Assembly (NCBI GenBank): GCA_934047225.1
Contig: CAKOHE010000010.1
Span: forward strand, 18,501 to 82,500
DNA length: 64,000 bases
Reading direction: 5' to 3'
Source: Ypsolopha sequella
Lineage: Eukaryota > Arthropoda > Insecta > Lepidoptera > Ypsolophidae
Under the pieces are notes generated by a model. That model did not search any database. It saw only the letters and a program-made list of their open reading frames with translations, and was not told where the DNA came from. The number at the start of each line of letters is the position of its first letter. Position 1 is the first letter of the stretch. Both the position numbers and the translations under genes were made by a program. Below are positions 47,562-60,800 of the stretch, piece by piece.

Positions 47562-49501
47562 TTTAATATACCTTAAAGTTAATACCTTATTTAATACTTA
47601 ATCTAAAAAAAAAACAGTCTTATTTGTTACTATTGCTAATTCGACACGCTAAGAAGAAGAAGACTATTGCTAATATATATATATATATATATATATAATT
47701 ATGTAACTATTTTAATAAAGGTCCTTATTGCCGTAGATGATGTGTGGCTCCCGGCTGCTGATGTTGATGCTGCTACGGGGTGGTATTAGCGAGTATCTGC
47801 TGCAGTGTGTGGCGGTGGTGTTTGATTCTTTGATGAAGAGGCACACTCTAAGGGTGAAGTGGGAAAACAGGGGTGTGGGAGGGTTTCGGAGACTTTTGGG
47901 TTCACCTGGGCTGAGCGGGTAGAGATTAAGAAAATCTGACAGGGTCAGAATCTTCCTTTTATCTTCCCGAAGAGTTTGAGTCCAAGAACGAAGTTCCTAG
48001 GTCAGGAGGGACTGAAATAAGGAGAGGGGGGGGAGGTAAAATTTTACGGGGCGTTGTAGGGGGGGGGGGGGTTTAATAACTAATGAGGGGAGGGGCAAGT
48101 TAGCGATGGGATAGGGAACACGTTTTGGCTCCTGTAGGCTAAATGGGTTGGGATATCAAAATTCTGACAGGGTCAGAATGTTCCTTTTGAATTCCCTGTG
48201 AGTTTGAGCCCAAACTCGATGTTCCTGAGCCAACAGGAACAAAACTGGTGAGAGGGGGGGTGAGGTAAAAATTTGCGGGGGGTTGGGGGGGGGGGAAGTT
48301 CGTGGGAAAGCTATTGAGGGGGGGGCAAGTTAGCGATGGGATAGGGAACACTTTTTGGTTCCTGTAGGCTAAACGGGTTGGGATATCAAAATTCTGACAG
48401 GGTCAGAATGTTCCTTTTGAAATCCCTGTGAGTTTGAGCCCAAACTCGGTGTTCCTGAGCCAACAGGAACAAAACTGATGAGAGGGGGGGTGAGGTAAAA
48501 ATTTGCGGGGGGTTGGGGGGGGGAATTCGTGGGAAAGCTATTTAGGGGGGGGGCAAGTTAGCGATGGGATAGGGAACACTTTTTGGTTCCTGTAGGCTAA
48601 ACGGGTTGGGATATCAAAATTCTGACAGGGCCAGAATGTTCCTTTTGAAATCCCTGTTAGTTTGAGCCCAAACTCGGTGCTCCTGAGCCAACAGGAACAG
48701 AACTGATGAGAGGGGGGGTGAGGTAAAAATTTGCGGGGGGTTGGGGGGGGGGAAGTTCGTGGGTGAACTATTGAGGGGGGGCCCAAAAAAGCCCCAGGGG
48801 AAAGGGGTTTTGCCCAGTGGATGAAGGGTGGGTCAGTAGCACATGGGCGTGCGCGGGTTGAGGAAATAGGGGAGGTTTAAATTTAAAGGGGGGTTGGGGT
48901 TAAGGGTGGTTTGGGGTGGGGACGTTTGGGGTGAAAGGTCTGGAATTTCCAAGACCAATGAGCCCAAACTAGGGGGGGGTGGGATAAGGGGTTCAGGAGT
49001 TCCCTAGGTGTACCTCTGGTCTCCGGACGTCTTAAGGGTGCTGCTCTTCATCAGCCGGACGAAGTCCTCAGGTCGGCAGAGGTGTCTTCAGCTCGGGCAG
49101 TCTGGCTGATACGTCACATACACGCGCGAGGTTTGGCACGTGTAACCTACTTATCTGGGTCAGAGCAGTTTTGTATGGGGGCTACAGATGTTAATAACTC
49201 CCGTTCTTGAAGGCGTATCCTGGAGATTTTTTTTGCTCTGGACAGCTCTTGGCGCGGGCTACAGTCTGAGATTAAACTCACGGTTTTTAGTCCTTTTGTC
49301 GCCGAACTGCGCTGTCCCAAAGTTGAAGGTCTCCAGAACCGGAACCCGTTGGCAGATTTTGTTGCCAACACGAATCCTTGTGAGTTGAGCACCACTTAAC
49401 CACAACACAACACTTGCACAATTGATTTCCGATGGTAACTATTTTTTCCGAATTTTTGTTGCGGAGCGACGTGGTGTTTGGTTGGAGTTTCGAGCAGTAC
49501 T
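47562..49501 (-). promoter_or_regulatory. 5' UTR of H2-3
   Basis: 1.94 kb. Order from ORF1 outward: AT-rich with a TA microsatellite (about 47672-47697), a diverged monomer, three close monomers, a G-rich unique stretch, the foldable segment (about 49012-49093) and a ~400 bp unique 5' terminus. The G-runs are on the plus strand, so the RNA is C-rich there. No gene is seen. Confidence 0.7.
48095..48780 (-). repeat. Three tandem monomers in the H2-3 5' UTR
   Basis: Units of about 228-230 bp start gcaagttagcgatggg at 48095, 48325 and 48553; a diverged unit precedes them (about 47935-48094). Confidence 0.9.
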
Positions 49502-49502
49502 A

Positions 49503-49622
49503 GGGTTAGGTTAGGTTAGGTTAGGTTAGGTTAGGTTAGGTTAGGTTAGGTTAGGTTAGGTTAGGTTAGGTTAGGTTAGGTTAGGTTAGGTTAGGTTAGG
49601 TTAGGTTAGGTTAGGTTAGGTT

Positions 49623-49625
<3 letters not shown>
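49503..49625 (+). repeat. Telomeric (TTAGG)n tract 9
   Basis: About 24 near-perfect units between the 5' end of H2-3 and the T-tract (49626-49671) of B2. One of the two longest tracts in the window. Confidence 0.97.
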
Positions 49626-49671
<46 letters not shown>

Positions 49672-49674
<3 letters not shown>

Positions 49675-49890
49675 GACCCCACCAATTGTGGGGTCCGACT
49701 TAAGGTCCACGAATATTAATTTTCGTGACTTTGTCACTCTTTTATAATAAAAGTCGTGACCCAGATTACTGGGCTAAAGAGGATGGGAAGGGTCCTCCGT
49801 CTTACATCCATATATCATCCATACATCTCAAGATTAGATTTGGGTTCTTACTTTTTTTTTTTTGTTTTCATCATTTCTTAGTTTTTGTTT

Positions 49891-49922
<32 letters not shown>

Positions 49923-50228
49923 TAATTTCTCTTTTTTTTTTTTTTTTTTTTATTGTATATATACTTTTTCTTTCTTTTCTTTTTTTTTCTCATATTGATA
50001 CTTATTTCTTTTATCTGTCTTAAAACTATTTTGACGGAGGAGCCTTCCTTAAAGGTCACATATTATATTTCATTCGTAATTAAATTAATCAAACTATAAT
50101 TAAAAACATATACATTATTATCCAAGAAACATTTAAATAAAGTTGTAAAAATAAAATCAATTATAACAAAAACAAAACATTAAAATCATAGTTGTAGTTA
50201 CTTAGAAGAATTTGACAACTATCATATT
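49672..50228 (-). other. 3' UTR of B2
   Basis: AT-rich with long T/CT runs (about 49850-49990). A perfect 8-bp hairpin lies next to the tail: gaccccac (49675-49682), loop caatt, gtggggtc (49688-49695). No gene is seen. Confidence 0.82.
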
Positions 50229-53200
50229 CTATTTGTTGCGTACTGCCGCACATCTCATTACTTTTTCTAAAAAGGCCAACATTACTGCCCCGTCATCCTT
50301 ATCCTGCAAGATGACTGGCAGGTTTGCTTTATTGAAGCTTTTATCGATTTGTACCTCCAGGTCAGCCCTCCACAAACCGAACCTCGGACAGTCGAACACG
50401 ACGTGCCATATCGTCTCCTCCTGGTCGGGATCACATACGCAGGCTGGACTATCCTTCAGCTTAAAGCGATGAAGGTACGATGCGAGCCCCCCATGCCCTG
50501 TTAGGGCTTGCACATGTGTGGAGTTAAGTTTGACCTTCCTTAGGACGCTGTGCGCTGCAGCAACGTCAGGAAGGAAGGCCTTTGTAACCCCACCCGTGCT
50601 AGAGGACTCGTATCGCCCCTGCCACCGAAGGATGGTCCCCTCGCGTATGGTCCTTCTCAGGTAGGAGAGAGGGACAGCGCCGTAGTCGGCTGCCGTTTTC
50701 TTGTGGAGAGCTGCGTCCTTTGCGAGCTCATCCGCACGCTCGTTGCCGACAGTTCCCACATGCGCCCTTAGCCAGAAGAACCTCACGTCACGGCCCTCCT
50801 CGCGGATTTGACGCACGCACCGCTCAATACCGTGTGCCAGGGGATGCACAAACGCCCGGCTTTTGAGCAGGTCCAGCGAGGATCTTGAGTCACTTAGGAT
50901 GTTAACAAGTGGCTCCTTGCTGCTTTTGACCTGCTCCACGGCCCTGAGCAGGGCGTACATCTCCGACTGGAAGACCGTGCAGTAGGGCTCCAGACGGAAC
51001 TTCGAGTGCCTGGTCTCTCTATCACCGGACCACCACGTTAAGGCTGCACCCACCTTCCCCTGTATCTTACTGCCATCAGTAAAGATACAGGGGCCGATGA
51101 TTTGGTGAGCCTCAACGGTCTCCGGTCCAAGATCGTCCACGCACTCGAAGTTCAGTGGCTGTCTAGCCGCTGGATGTGGGAACCGCCTGCAAGGGACGCG
51201 CAGTTCGACAGGTCTGTCGGCCGGAATCTCATCGATTCTTGCTCCTCGCTTTGCCCTGTATAGACTTGCCGCCTCCTGAACTCGGAGATCAAGGGGGAGT
51301 ACATCGGCCAGTACCAGTGCCGATGATAAAGACACCGTGCGATACGCCTTGCAGAGCTTTTGTGCGAACCCCCGCTGCAGAGACTCCAATTGATTTTTGA
51401 TCATTAGTCTCTCCGCAGCCGGAGCCCACACACTCGCCGCGTACAGCACGATGGGCTCTATCACCGAGACGTAAATGGTTCTGATGACTTCACGGTTCAA
51501 ACCCCAACTCACCCTGGCTGCACACGCCAGCTGCTTGTAGATGTCAGTGACTTTTCTACAAACAGCCGAAACGTGTGCGTTAAAGGTGAGTTTGCTATCA
51601 ATGATAACACCCAACAGGCGGATTTCCTGCACCAGCGGCAGGACCTGTCCATCCATGCTGATGACTGGGGACTCAAACTTCAGCTTTCGCGTCAGCACCA
51701 TCGCAAAGGTTTTATGTGGTGCGAATTTAAGCTTGTTTTTGAGTCCCCACTCCAGCACAGTCTGGAGGGCCGCATTAGCTCTCGCCTGAAGGGGGGGTGT
51801 CGTTGAACCGGAGATCACCAGAACCACATCATCCGCAAAGGCCTGGCAATGCACTCCTTCCTGCTCCAGTTTTTCGAGCAGGGTGTTGAGAATTAGGTTC
51901 CAACAAGTGGGTCCAGCTATTGAGCCTTGGATACACCCCTTGTTGGTTCCCTTTTCCCAACACTCCCTTGCAAAATGCACCTTAACTTTGCGGTTCTCCA
52001 AGTAGGAGGCCACAAGTCCATAAATATTAGCAGGGCAGCTGTGAGCGAGGAGCTGGGTCTTCAAAGCCGGCCACCAAGCATTGTCGAAGGCTCCCTCTAT
52101 GTCCAGTGAGATCATGACAACGATCTTTTTGCTCTTGATTTCAGAGCGGACATGTCCCACAAGGTCATACAGGGAGTCTTCGGTGCTTTTCTGTGGCATA
52201 AAACCGTACTGCTTGGTGCTCAAAGAGGGCAGCAGATGCCATCCCAGACGGGATACCAGAAGCTTTTCCACAATTTTGCCCATAACAGGGAGAAGTCCTA
52301 TCGGCCTGTGCGCCTTCGGAATGGTGTAGTCCTCCCTCCCGGATTTACGGATGATACATACGTGAGCAAGCTTCCACCGCGCCGGAAAGTGTCCAATTGC
52401 CAAGCATTTGTTGGCAATTTCAGGAACACTTCCGGCGCAACACGGATTGCTCGCTCACATATGTCCGCAGTCCACCCATCAGGCCCCGGAGCCTTTCTTG
52501 GATTGAGGTTTCTCAATACCAAGTCAAGCTCCGAGGCTGTGAAAGGTGGATCGTCGGGTCCGAGTTGATCCAGGAGTTGGTGGACTGGCACCTCCGAGCT
52601 CTCGCGTATTTGCCGTTGAGTAGGGGTTTCGTTGTCCACAGCGTCATCAGGGAAGAACGTAAGAGCCAGAAGCTTGGCGGACTCTTCAGGACCAAGGGTG
52701 TTCCCTGTCGAGTCCACCAGCAGCTGGTCCTCCTGTCTTTTTACTGTTCTCCTGATGACCCTGTAAACCCCGTCCCATAGGCTTTCTCTATCCTGCTTTG
52801 AGCAAAACTGCTTCCAGCTAGCAGTCTGTGCTTCCTGCACAGCCGCTTTATATCGCTGATTCGCTTCTAGGTATTGGTCAACCACGTGTTGCCTTCTCAC
52901 TGCCGCAGCGTTCCTGATACGCCGCCTCTTGGTTTTAGCTTCTCTTTTGAGAAGCCCCAGAGCGGGTGTCCACCACGGCAGAGGTTTCCTTCCTTTTTGG
53001 ACCCCCACCTTTGGTATAGCGTCTTCACATGCTGTGGAGACAACCGAAAGGTAGGAATCTAGGATGGTCTCCAGATCCTCAGGCGTAGTGACAGCCCCCA
53101 CGTTCGAGGCATTCAGATTGTTCTCCTCCAAGCCTGAGCGAACGGAACGACCGAAAGCCGACCAATCGGACTTCGCTGTGTTGTACACACGTGTGCCCTG

Positions 53201-53957
53201 GGGTTTCAGGAATTCTAGTTCCTTCTCCAGGCACACGTGGTAGGTAATTGCGTTATGGTCCGATGTGATCAGCTCTCGGTCCACCTTCCATCCGCCCATC
53301 CTGTCCAAGATCTGGAGGCCGCATGCCGTCACGTCCACTCGACTAGTGCACATACGGCCCCCTCTGAACACCTCGAAAGTGGGGGTGCTGCCTGTATTCA
53401 GGATCTGGAGATCCATTTCCTCCAGGAAGGATCTGAAGGCTGAGCCCCGGTGGTCTTCGGAATCACTTCCCCACCATGGGCTCCACGCGTTGACATCCCC
53501 AGCTAGGATGACATTCTCAGTCTGCAGTTTTGAGCATATGGCACGGACTCTGTGGAGATACGGCTCCAAATCTTCGTCCCCCTCTAGGTAAATGGACAGC
53601 ACAGCCAGTCTCAGCGAGCCTGCCTTCAGTAGTACCGCAGCGATGTTCTCGGTGACAAGCTGAGGATCATGAATGACCTCCAACTCCCCACCGAAAACCA
53701 CCACCGCGGCCTTAACTGGTTTGCGGCGAGCTGACGACATTTGGATCACTCTTGTGCCCGGGTACTGTTTTAGTTCGCCCTTGGAGCCAACGTAAGGCTC
53801 CTGAACTAAGGCGACAGATACCCGGTTTGAATGAGCAGTGCACAAGAGCTCCTGGGTCGCCAGCTTGGCCCGCTGCAGATTGGCTTGGATGAAACGAAGT
53901 TTGCTGTCCTTGGTCTTACCCAGAGGGAAGACAACATTGCCGTCCACTGCGGTGCCC
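50229..53957 (-). pseudogene. ORF2 of B2, one frameshift
   Basis: A B-type ORF2 like that of B1: APE endonuclease (LVQEPYV, GDVNAW, SDHN), RT (RKAPGPDGW, SLDIEGAFDNAW, GCIQGS, FADD), RNase H (FTDGSK, FQSEMYAL, RAHVGTVGNERADEL) and a CVCDPD...WH...C finger. It ends AAVRNK-stop at 50229, with no helicase extension. A one-base deletion near 52418-52421 (GTG TTC CTG then AA ATT) breaks the frame between RT motifs, after EVFL. The ATG used by B1 is absent here: the equivalent position reads ACC GCA GTG GAC. The only upstream in-frame initiator-like codon is GTG at 53972-53974. Start loss may be decay or may mean that AUG is dispensable. Confidence 0.88.
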
Positions 53958-54102
53958 TCAGCAATACGCCACACGAGACCTTGCTAACGAGTCCCACTTT
54001 CTTCTGACCTGGCATTCGCCACTGAAGGCATTGTGTGCCAGATCAGAAGCTTGGAGCTTAGCCATTTGGCAGTTCACGCAGACAGGTGACAACGCCTTGT
54101 GC
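53958..54102 (-). pseudogene. ORF1 C-terminal remnant (B2)
   Basis: The last ~47 codons of a B-type ORF1, in frame from the truncation to TGA (53958-53960). They include the last zinc knuckle (CVNC...H...C), the KWDS segment and the family ending RSRVAYC. The remainder of ORF1 and the 5' UTR were not copied. Confidence 0.85.
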
Positions 54103-54224
54103 GGTTAGGTTAGGTTAGGTTAGGTTAGGTTAGGTTAGGTTAGGTTAGGTTAGGTTAGGTTAGGTTAGGTTAGGTTAGGTTAGGTTAGGTTAGGTTAGGT
54201 TAGGTTAGGTTAGGTTAGGTTAGG
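54103..54224 (+). repeat. Telomeric (TTAGG)n tract 10
   Basis: About 24 perfect units between B2 and the T-tract (54225-54248) of H1-4. Confidence 0.97.
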
Positions 54225-54248
54225 TTTTTTTTTTTTTTTTTTTTTTTT

Positions 54249-54550
54249 ATTAATAAAACGCAAGTGCTATGGACATTGATCGCCATACGTTTTTTAGTCA
54301 TGTTTAATTTGTTTTATTTTGTTCTTTACTTCTCCTTTTCGCTCCTTACATAAAATATATTACTTTTTAGGTGATATAAAATTTTTTGTGAATTAAGTTG
54401 TTACAATTGAGATTAAATTGACCCTTACTTATAACTAGTTACAAATATAAATAAATCTATGATATTTTTTTTAATTTTTTTTTTTTTTTTATTTTTTTTT
54501 TTTTTTTTTTTTTTTTTAGTTGTTAATGTCATTATTATTATTATGATGAC

Positions 54551-54586
<36 letters not shown>

Positions 54587-54812
54587 TATATATATATATA
54601 TTTTTTTTTTTTTTATTTTATTTTTTTTTTTTTTATGAATATTAAATATTATACTACTACACGATACATATTTTATTTTTACAATAAGTTGTTACTACAA
54701 TTATACAAAATTTTAATTAATATGGATATGAAAATTTTACAATTATGAAATTACAAATACTACAAACAAACACCTTTATTGTGAGGAGGTGGGACGCACA
54801 ACTTTACCCGGC
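54249..54812 (-). other. 3' UTR of H1-4
   Basis: AT-rich with long internal T runs (about 54466-54634). The hairpin tatgg (54268-54272) / ccata (54283-54287) is present. No gene is seen. Confidence 0.8.
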
Positions 54813-57800
54813 TCAGACGACTGGGGTGCCACCCGTGCCGCCACTCAGCATGGCGTCAGCCACTGACGTGTCTCGGTTCCTCCAGGCCATTTTTAAATTA
54901 TACTCTTTGATCGTGCCGGTCTCAGCTGCCAGGGCGTTCATTATTAGCCGAACTATGGCATCGTTCTTTCGGCGAGACGTGTAATACACACAGCTGCCGG
55001 TATGCCTTGACACCGCCACGACCGCGTGATGGATGCTGCTGTGCAACTGCTGGGTGACTTTCGCAGTTCTTATGATCACCACTCTCTCCCACGTAAGTCC
55101 TTGAGCCTCGTGGATTGTGTGGATACGCGACCCTTGTTGCTTACCATAACCCAGACCTTCTAGGAAGGCTTTTTCGGCCTGGGTGTGTACAAGGTAGAGC
55201 GTGTTATGCTCGTTTCTTGGAGGTCGCGTCTCTTCGTAGGATTCCAGAGTCAAGGACCGTGTTTGAGCCTTGGACGAGTATATGCCACTGTAGATCTCCC
55301 TTAGGGCATATGCTACGTCCATGGGGTTTCGGTGTGTGCACAGCAGTTGTTTTGTTATGCTACCAAAAATACTGGGACTAAGGTACCTCATCGGGAAGAG
55401 GTTTTCTCTGTCAATGAAAGGGACCTGGTTTTGGTCACCCAGGAGCAAGATTTTGCTGGCGCCGACTATCCTGGTTGCTAACACGATGGCTCCAAAATGG
55501 CTCATGAGAGCCTCATCGACTATAAGCCGACGGAAGCTCTCGCCCTCGCGAATGCCTTTTACTAGCAATGAGGCCATCGTGCGCACCCTGAATTTTGCAG
55601 TTCTGCCAAGCTTGTCCTCCAGCTTTTGACGGAGGTCTCTCGCTCCTTCTAGGGTGGACGTTGTTACCAGGTCCGTTTCATTGTCAAAGTTGTTGACTAC
55701 CCAGGTTGTTTTTCCACTACCTGGGACCCCGTTTACCCATTCCATTTCTGGTGTCAGCATTTGTACAGCGGCTTCGGTGGGTTCAGAATCCCCTAGCAGT
55801 TTGTTTGCTGTTGTTAAGATTCTGTCCTCCAGCATTATCCGTGTACACTTGGCGACAACCACAATGGGGTCATCCACTGGGGTGGTGAAAACTGGTTTCC
55901 CCATCCGGTTTGACTCATTTTCATCCAGTTCCACAAAACCACTGGTGCCATTGAACGCGGCCATGTACTCCCCCGCCATTGTTCCCCCCAATACTTGGAA
56001 GGTAGCGTTGTTGTACACCGCCGCGTCGCACTCCTCGAGTTTGGAATGTAACAATTGCTCGTTCCCCCGACGATAGGCTCGGAGGATGGTTCGGCATGTT
56101 TCTTGTTTAGAAACAACTGTGCCTTTGAGCATCGCTACGTACTCCAGGAGTGCATTGGACAAGTGGTCCGATGGAGTGGTGGGTGTAACGAGTTCCGGTC
56201 GGGCAACCAGGCCCCTGTAGGATTTTGATGGGTTTGTTCGGGTTATTCCTGAGACTGTCCCTGATGAGGTTGTGGGTCTGGGGGGTGTGAGTGTGTCCGA
56301 GTGTTTCTTTATTCGTGATGCAATGTTCGTGAAGCAACCGACTGCTGCTCTGGTCATGGTTGACAACACTCCTTCCGACTCCTTTTGGCGAGGGGGCGGC
56401 TGTCTCTCACCTGCGATTTTTTCTTGCAGCCTTTCTGAACCGCTAAGTTCTGGACTTGCTATTGGGTAGCCCCAGCTGTCAGTGGGGGTGGAAGATTCAT
56501 CGAGACGGTACGGTCTTAGATAACTGAGGTTTTGGCCTCTGTCCTCGTAAACCACCATCTCGTGTTTACTCGAGGCTCTGAGGATCCCCGAGTAATCTTC
56601 CACTTCGGCTTTTAAGTAGGCCACTACCATAGCATCCACGCTGATTTTCTTAGCAGGTCCGTCAATAGCTGCTAGGCTGGAAAGCATCGAACTCGCCTGG
56701 GCGAATTCTGAAACGTCGTCGCCGGCCACGAATAGCGCGATGATTTTATTCTTGGTTCGCACTATTCGGCAGCGATGACCTGCCACGGTGGCGTCCCCGA
56801 GCGCCTCGAATGCTTTCCGCCTCATGGTTGCCTTGAAATTGCTCCCCTTTAGGAGGAGAGCAAGGCCAGGTGAGATGGTGACAAATTTATTTCCCCTTAT
56901 TCTGCAAAAGCAGATACCGAGTCTCTCGGTGCTGTCATCCATGAACGTTGCTACTCCTTTGAGTCTTATGGCCGGAGTACCTGCCTCACTGAACTTCAGA
57001 AGCTGATACTCCGCTGGCATTGAGCAGCTTGTTGTCGGTTGCTGTGTCTGTGTTGGTGTTGGTGTTGGTGTGCTGGTGTTTGTTTGTGGGTGAGGTATGT
57101 CGGTGATGTCTGTGGACGAGTTCCTCTTAGCCGCTGTCCGTATAACGGATTCTACGAATGCAAGGAAGAGCGTTCTGTTGTCTTTGTCTGCGAGGATGTT
57201 CCGCAGTTCGGCTTTTTCCAGCTTCATGTTTAGCCGGTACTCTAACTCCATTCGGGCAACCGCGAAACGAGGGCAGTCTAGTAAAAGATGCCATACTGAC
57301 TCACTAGTGTCGGGGTCGCACTCACAACCGGGGCTGCTTTTCAGCTTGAACCGATGCAAGTACTCCGCCATACCCCCGTGTCCTGTCAAGGCTTGCACTT
57401 GACGGTGCGTCATTTTGGTTTCTCGGACTATGCGGAATGCATCATTTACGTCCGGGAAGAATACCTTCGTGACGGCACCAGTGCTGGAGGAGCTGTACCT
57501 GTCTTGCCATCTGCGTACAGTCTCCTCTCTGACCTTTCTTTTGACGTGTGACACGGGAACTTCACTGTAGTCTGGGGCATCACTTGACTGCAAAGCCGCT
57601 TGTTTGGCCAGTTCGTCTGCTCTTTCGTTTCCGGCTGTGCCCACATGCGCCCTGAGCCAGAAGAGCCGCACCTGCCGACCCTGTGCTCTGATTTCCGCTA
57701 CGCACTCTTTGATGTTCCTGGTAAGGGGATGTGTTGTTTTGGGGTTTCTCAGCAGTTCTAGTGACGATCTTGAGTCACTCAAGATGTTAATTTGATCACT

Positions 57801-60800
57801 AGTGCTGTTCTTGGCCAAATCAATCGCCCTGTGGAGTGCGTATAATTCTGATTGGAAGACAGTGCACGCCGGATCCAGGCTGAAGGTGTGAAAACTGGTT
57901 TCCTGTCCGTCCTCCCACCATGTGAGGGCTGCTCCAACCTTGCCCTCAATTTTGCTGCCATCAGTGTACACTTGCGGCCCAGCAATTCCGTGGGTGGATA
58001 GAGTTTCGGAATCCATGTTTTCTAGGAGCTCGAACTCTGTTGTTATGAGTTGAGAAGGATGTGGCTGCTCTAAGTAGCTTATCCTTTGCTCCATTTTCCT
58101 TCCTGGTGGTATGTAGTCTGTACTGATGCCTCGTTTGGCCATGTACAGAATTGCGGCTTCTTGTACTCTAAGGTCCAGGGGTAGTAGGCCCGATAGAATT
58201 AGTGCCGAAGAGAGCGAGACCGTTCTGTACGCTTTGCAGATCTTTTGGCCAAATCCTCTTTGCAGTGCGTCCAGACGATCTCTGATCATCTGGAGTTCTG
58301 TGGATTGGTACCATGCACTTGCTGCGTACAGTACGATCGGCTCGACAACCGCTACGTATATCGTTCTTACAATTTCACCGTTTAGGCCCCATGTCACCTT
58401 TGCTGCGCGCGCTAGGTGCTTGTATATGTCCGCAGCCTTTTTACAGACTGCGGTCACGTGCGCCTTGAAGGTGAGTTTTCGGTCGATGATGAGACCAAGG
58501 AGTTTTATCTCGTCTACGAGTTCGAGTCTACTTCCTGACATATAGAGGTGTGGTTCCCCGTACTTCAGTTTTTTAGTCATCAACATCGCCTTGGTCTTAT
58601 GTGCGGCAAAGTTGAGCTTGTTCTGAGTACCCCACTCCACTATTGTCTCCAGTGTTGAGTTGACTCGTTGCTCCATGGTTTCGACCGAGTGGCCGGTGAA
58701 TGTTAGAACTACGTCGTCCGCGAAAGCCTGCGCATGTACTCCTTCCTGTGCCAGCTTGGCCAACAGCGGATCGAGTATGATGTTCCAAAAAGCTGGTCCT
58801 CCGATGGATCCTTGGACGCAACCCTTTGTAGTATCCCTCTCGCTTGTTGCTCTGGCATAGTTGACCACTATTTTTCGGTCTTGTAGATAGGAGCACACCA
58901 TCGCGTATATGTTTCGCGGACACTTCCTTGTGGCTAGTTGGTGCTTCAAAGCCGGCCACCATGCGTTATCGAAGGCTCCCTCTATGTCCAGCGAGATCAT
59001 GAGAACTATATTTTTACTTTCAAGTTCTGATCTTGTGTGCTTAAGAAGGTCATAGAGGGCGTCCTCGGTCCCGCGTTGTGGCGTAAACCCATACTGGTTG
59101 TGGTTAAGTGTGGGCTGCACGTGCCATTGCAGCCTATTAACCAAGAGTTTCTCGACGATTTTCCCGATTACTGGCAGAAGTCCAATGGGTCTGTATGACT
59201 TGGGATGTGTGTAGTCATCTTTGCCCTGTTTCCCGAGGATGATTACGTGCGCCATTTTCCACTGAGTAGGGAAATATGCAAGCCCTAGGCATTTGTTAGC
59301 CAGAGCCATGAATACCTCCCTCCCCGCTTCGATGGCCATCGTGCATATGTCCGCGGTAAGCCCGTCCGGTCCCGGTGCCTTTTTTGGATTAATGTCGTGG
59401 AGTACTGAATCCAATTCGGCTTCCGTGAACGGTGGGTCGTCTTCCGACAGATCTTGGATATCCTCGGGGTTGGAGTCCGTCAGCTCTCGGAGATGTTTGT
59501 GGAAGGGTTGGTCGGTCAATGCAGAGTCGTCAGGGTAGAACGTGCTGGCCAGGAGATCGGCCGATGCCTCGGGACTGAGTGTCTCGCCCTTCTCGTTCCT
59601 CAGAAGCGGGTCTTCTCGCCTCTTAGTTGTTCGCCTTATTACTCTGTATATCCCATCCCACATGCTCTCCTTTTCCTGCGTCGAGCAGAACTCTTTCCAG
59701 CTTTGGGTTTGGGCTTCACTAGCCTTTTTTTCGTAGTCCAGCTTGGCGGTGAGGTACTCTCCAACCACGTGTTCCCGTCTAGTGGGTGCAGCATTACGGA
59801 TCCTTCGCCTCCTTCGATTAACCTCTCTTTTCAGATCAGCGAGGTCTTTGGACCACCAGGGGGGTGCTACCTTGCCTTTGTAGGCGCCTAGTTTGGGAAT
59901 TGCTTTGTCGCATGCCTTTTGAATGGCGTTGGTGTATGCGACAAGCATTTCATCCAGTTCCTCGACGCTCGAGATGGAGTTGATGTTGTCCAGGGAGATG
60001 TTACTCTCGGCTAAGCCAGACTTCACGTGGAGTTGGAATTCTCGCCAGTTTGCCTTCTTGACGTTAAACCTGCGAGTGGTAGTGGGTTCTAGAGCCACTA
60101 ACTCTCTGTCCAGTCGCAAGGCGAAGGTAATGGCATTGTGGTCTGACGTTGTCATACCACGGTCCACTCTCCAGTTTTCAATCCTGCCTAGCACAGATTG
60201 ACTACACGCAGTAACATCCACTATACTGCTGTATAGTCTACCTCCCCTGTATGTCTCAAACGTGGGGGTTTCCCCCCTGTTGAGAACGTGGAACTCCATC
60301 TCGTCGAGGAAGGCGCTGTAGGCTATTCCCCTGGGGTCGTCGTGCTTGCTACCCCACCAGAGGCTCCACGCGTTTACGTCCCCGCCTATGAGAATGTTGC
60401 TGGTGTTGAGCTTTTTGCATTTTTGTTCAACACTCTGCAAGTTCACATTGATGTCTTGATCCCCCTCGAAGTACACCGATAGCACTGCTAGCTTGAGGCT
60501 GCCTGCCACCAGGGTCACCGCTGCCTCAGTCTCGGTCACCAACTGTGGGTCGTGAATTACCCTCAGTTGGTCTCCGAAAATGATGACAGCAGCTTTCACT
60601 GGTTTTGTGCGATTAAGGGTGCACTGAATGACTTGTGCGCCGGGGTAGGTGCTCATATTGCCACTACGTCCCACATAGGGTTCCTGTACCAGGGCAATAG
60701 AGACCCCGCGTCCCTTGGCTGCCTGTATCAGCTCCTGCGTCGCCAGTTTGTTGCGCTGCAGGTTAGCCTGAATTACTAGCAGTTTGCTATGGGAAGCACT

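Larger units (their letters stand above)
39038..49501 (-). mobile_element. H2-3: intact full-length helicase-type telomeric LINE
   Basis: A 10.46 kb element with poly(A) (T at 39038-39062), 3' UTR, uninterrupted ORF2 and ORF1, and a complete 5' UTR ending at about 49501. No lesion is visible in either ORF, making it the best candidate in the window for an autonomous, recently active copy of the helicase type. It is flanked by TTAGG repeats on both sides. Confidence 0.95.
49626..54102 (-). mobile_element. B2: 5'-truncated helicase-free telomeric LINE
   Basis: A second B-type lineage, clearly diverged from B1 in both protein and 3' UTR. It has poly(A) (T at 49626-49671), a 3' UTR, the whole ORF2 (one frameshift) and the last ~47 codons of ORF1, breaking at 54102 into the repeats. 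Confidence 0.92.

Noticed and set aside
48095..48780. CRISPR-like array in the 5' UTR
   Set aside because: The units are ~230 bp head-to-tail monomers without short identical repeats and unique spacers, inside an insect LINE leader.
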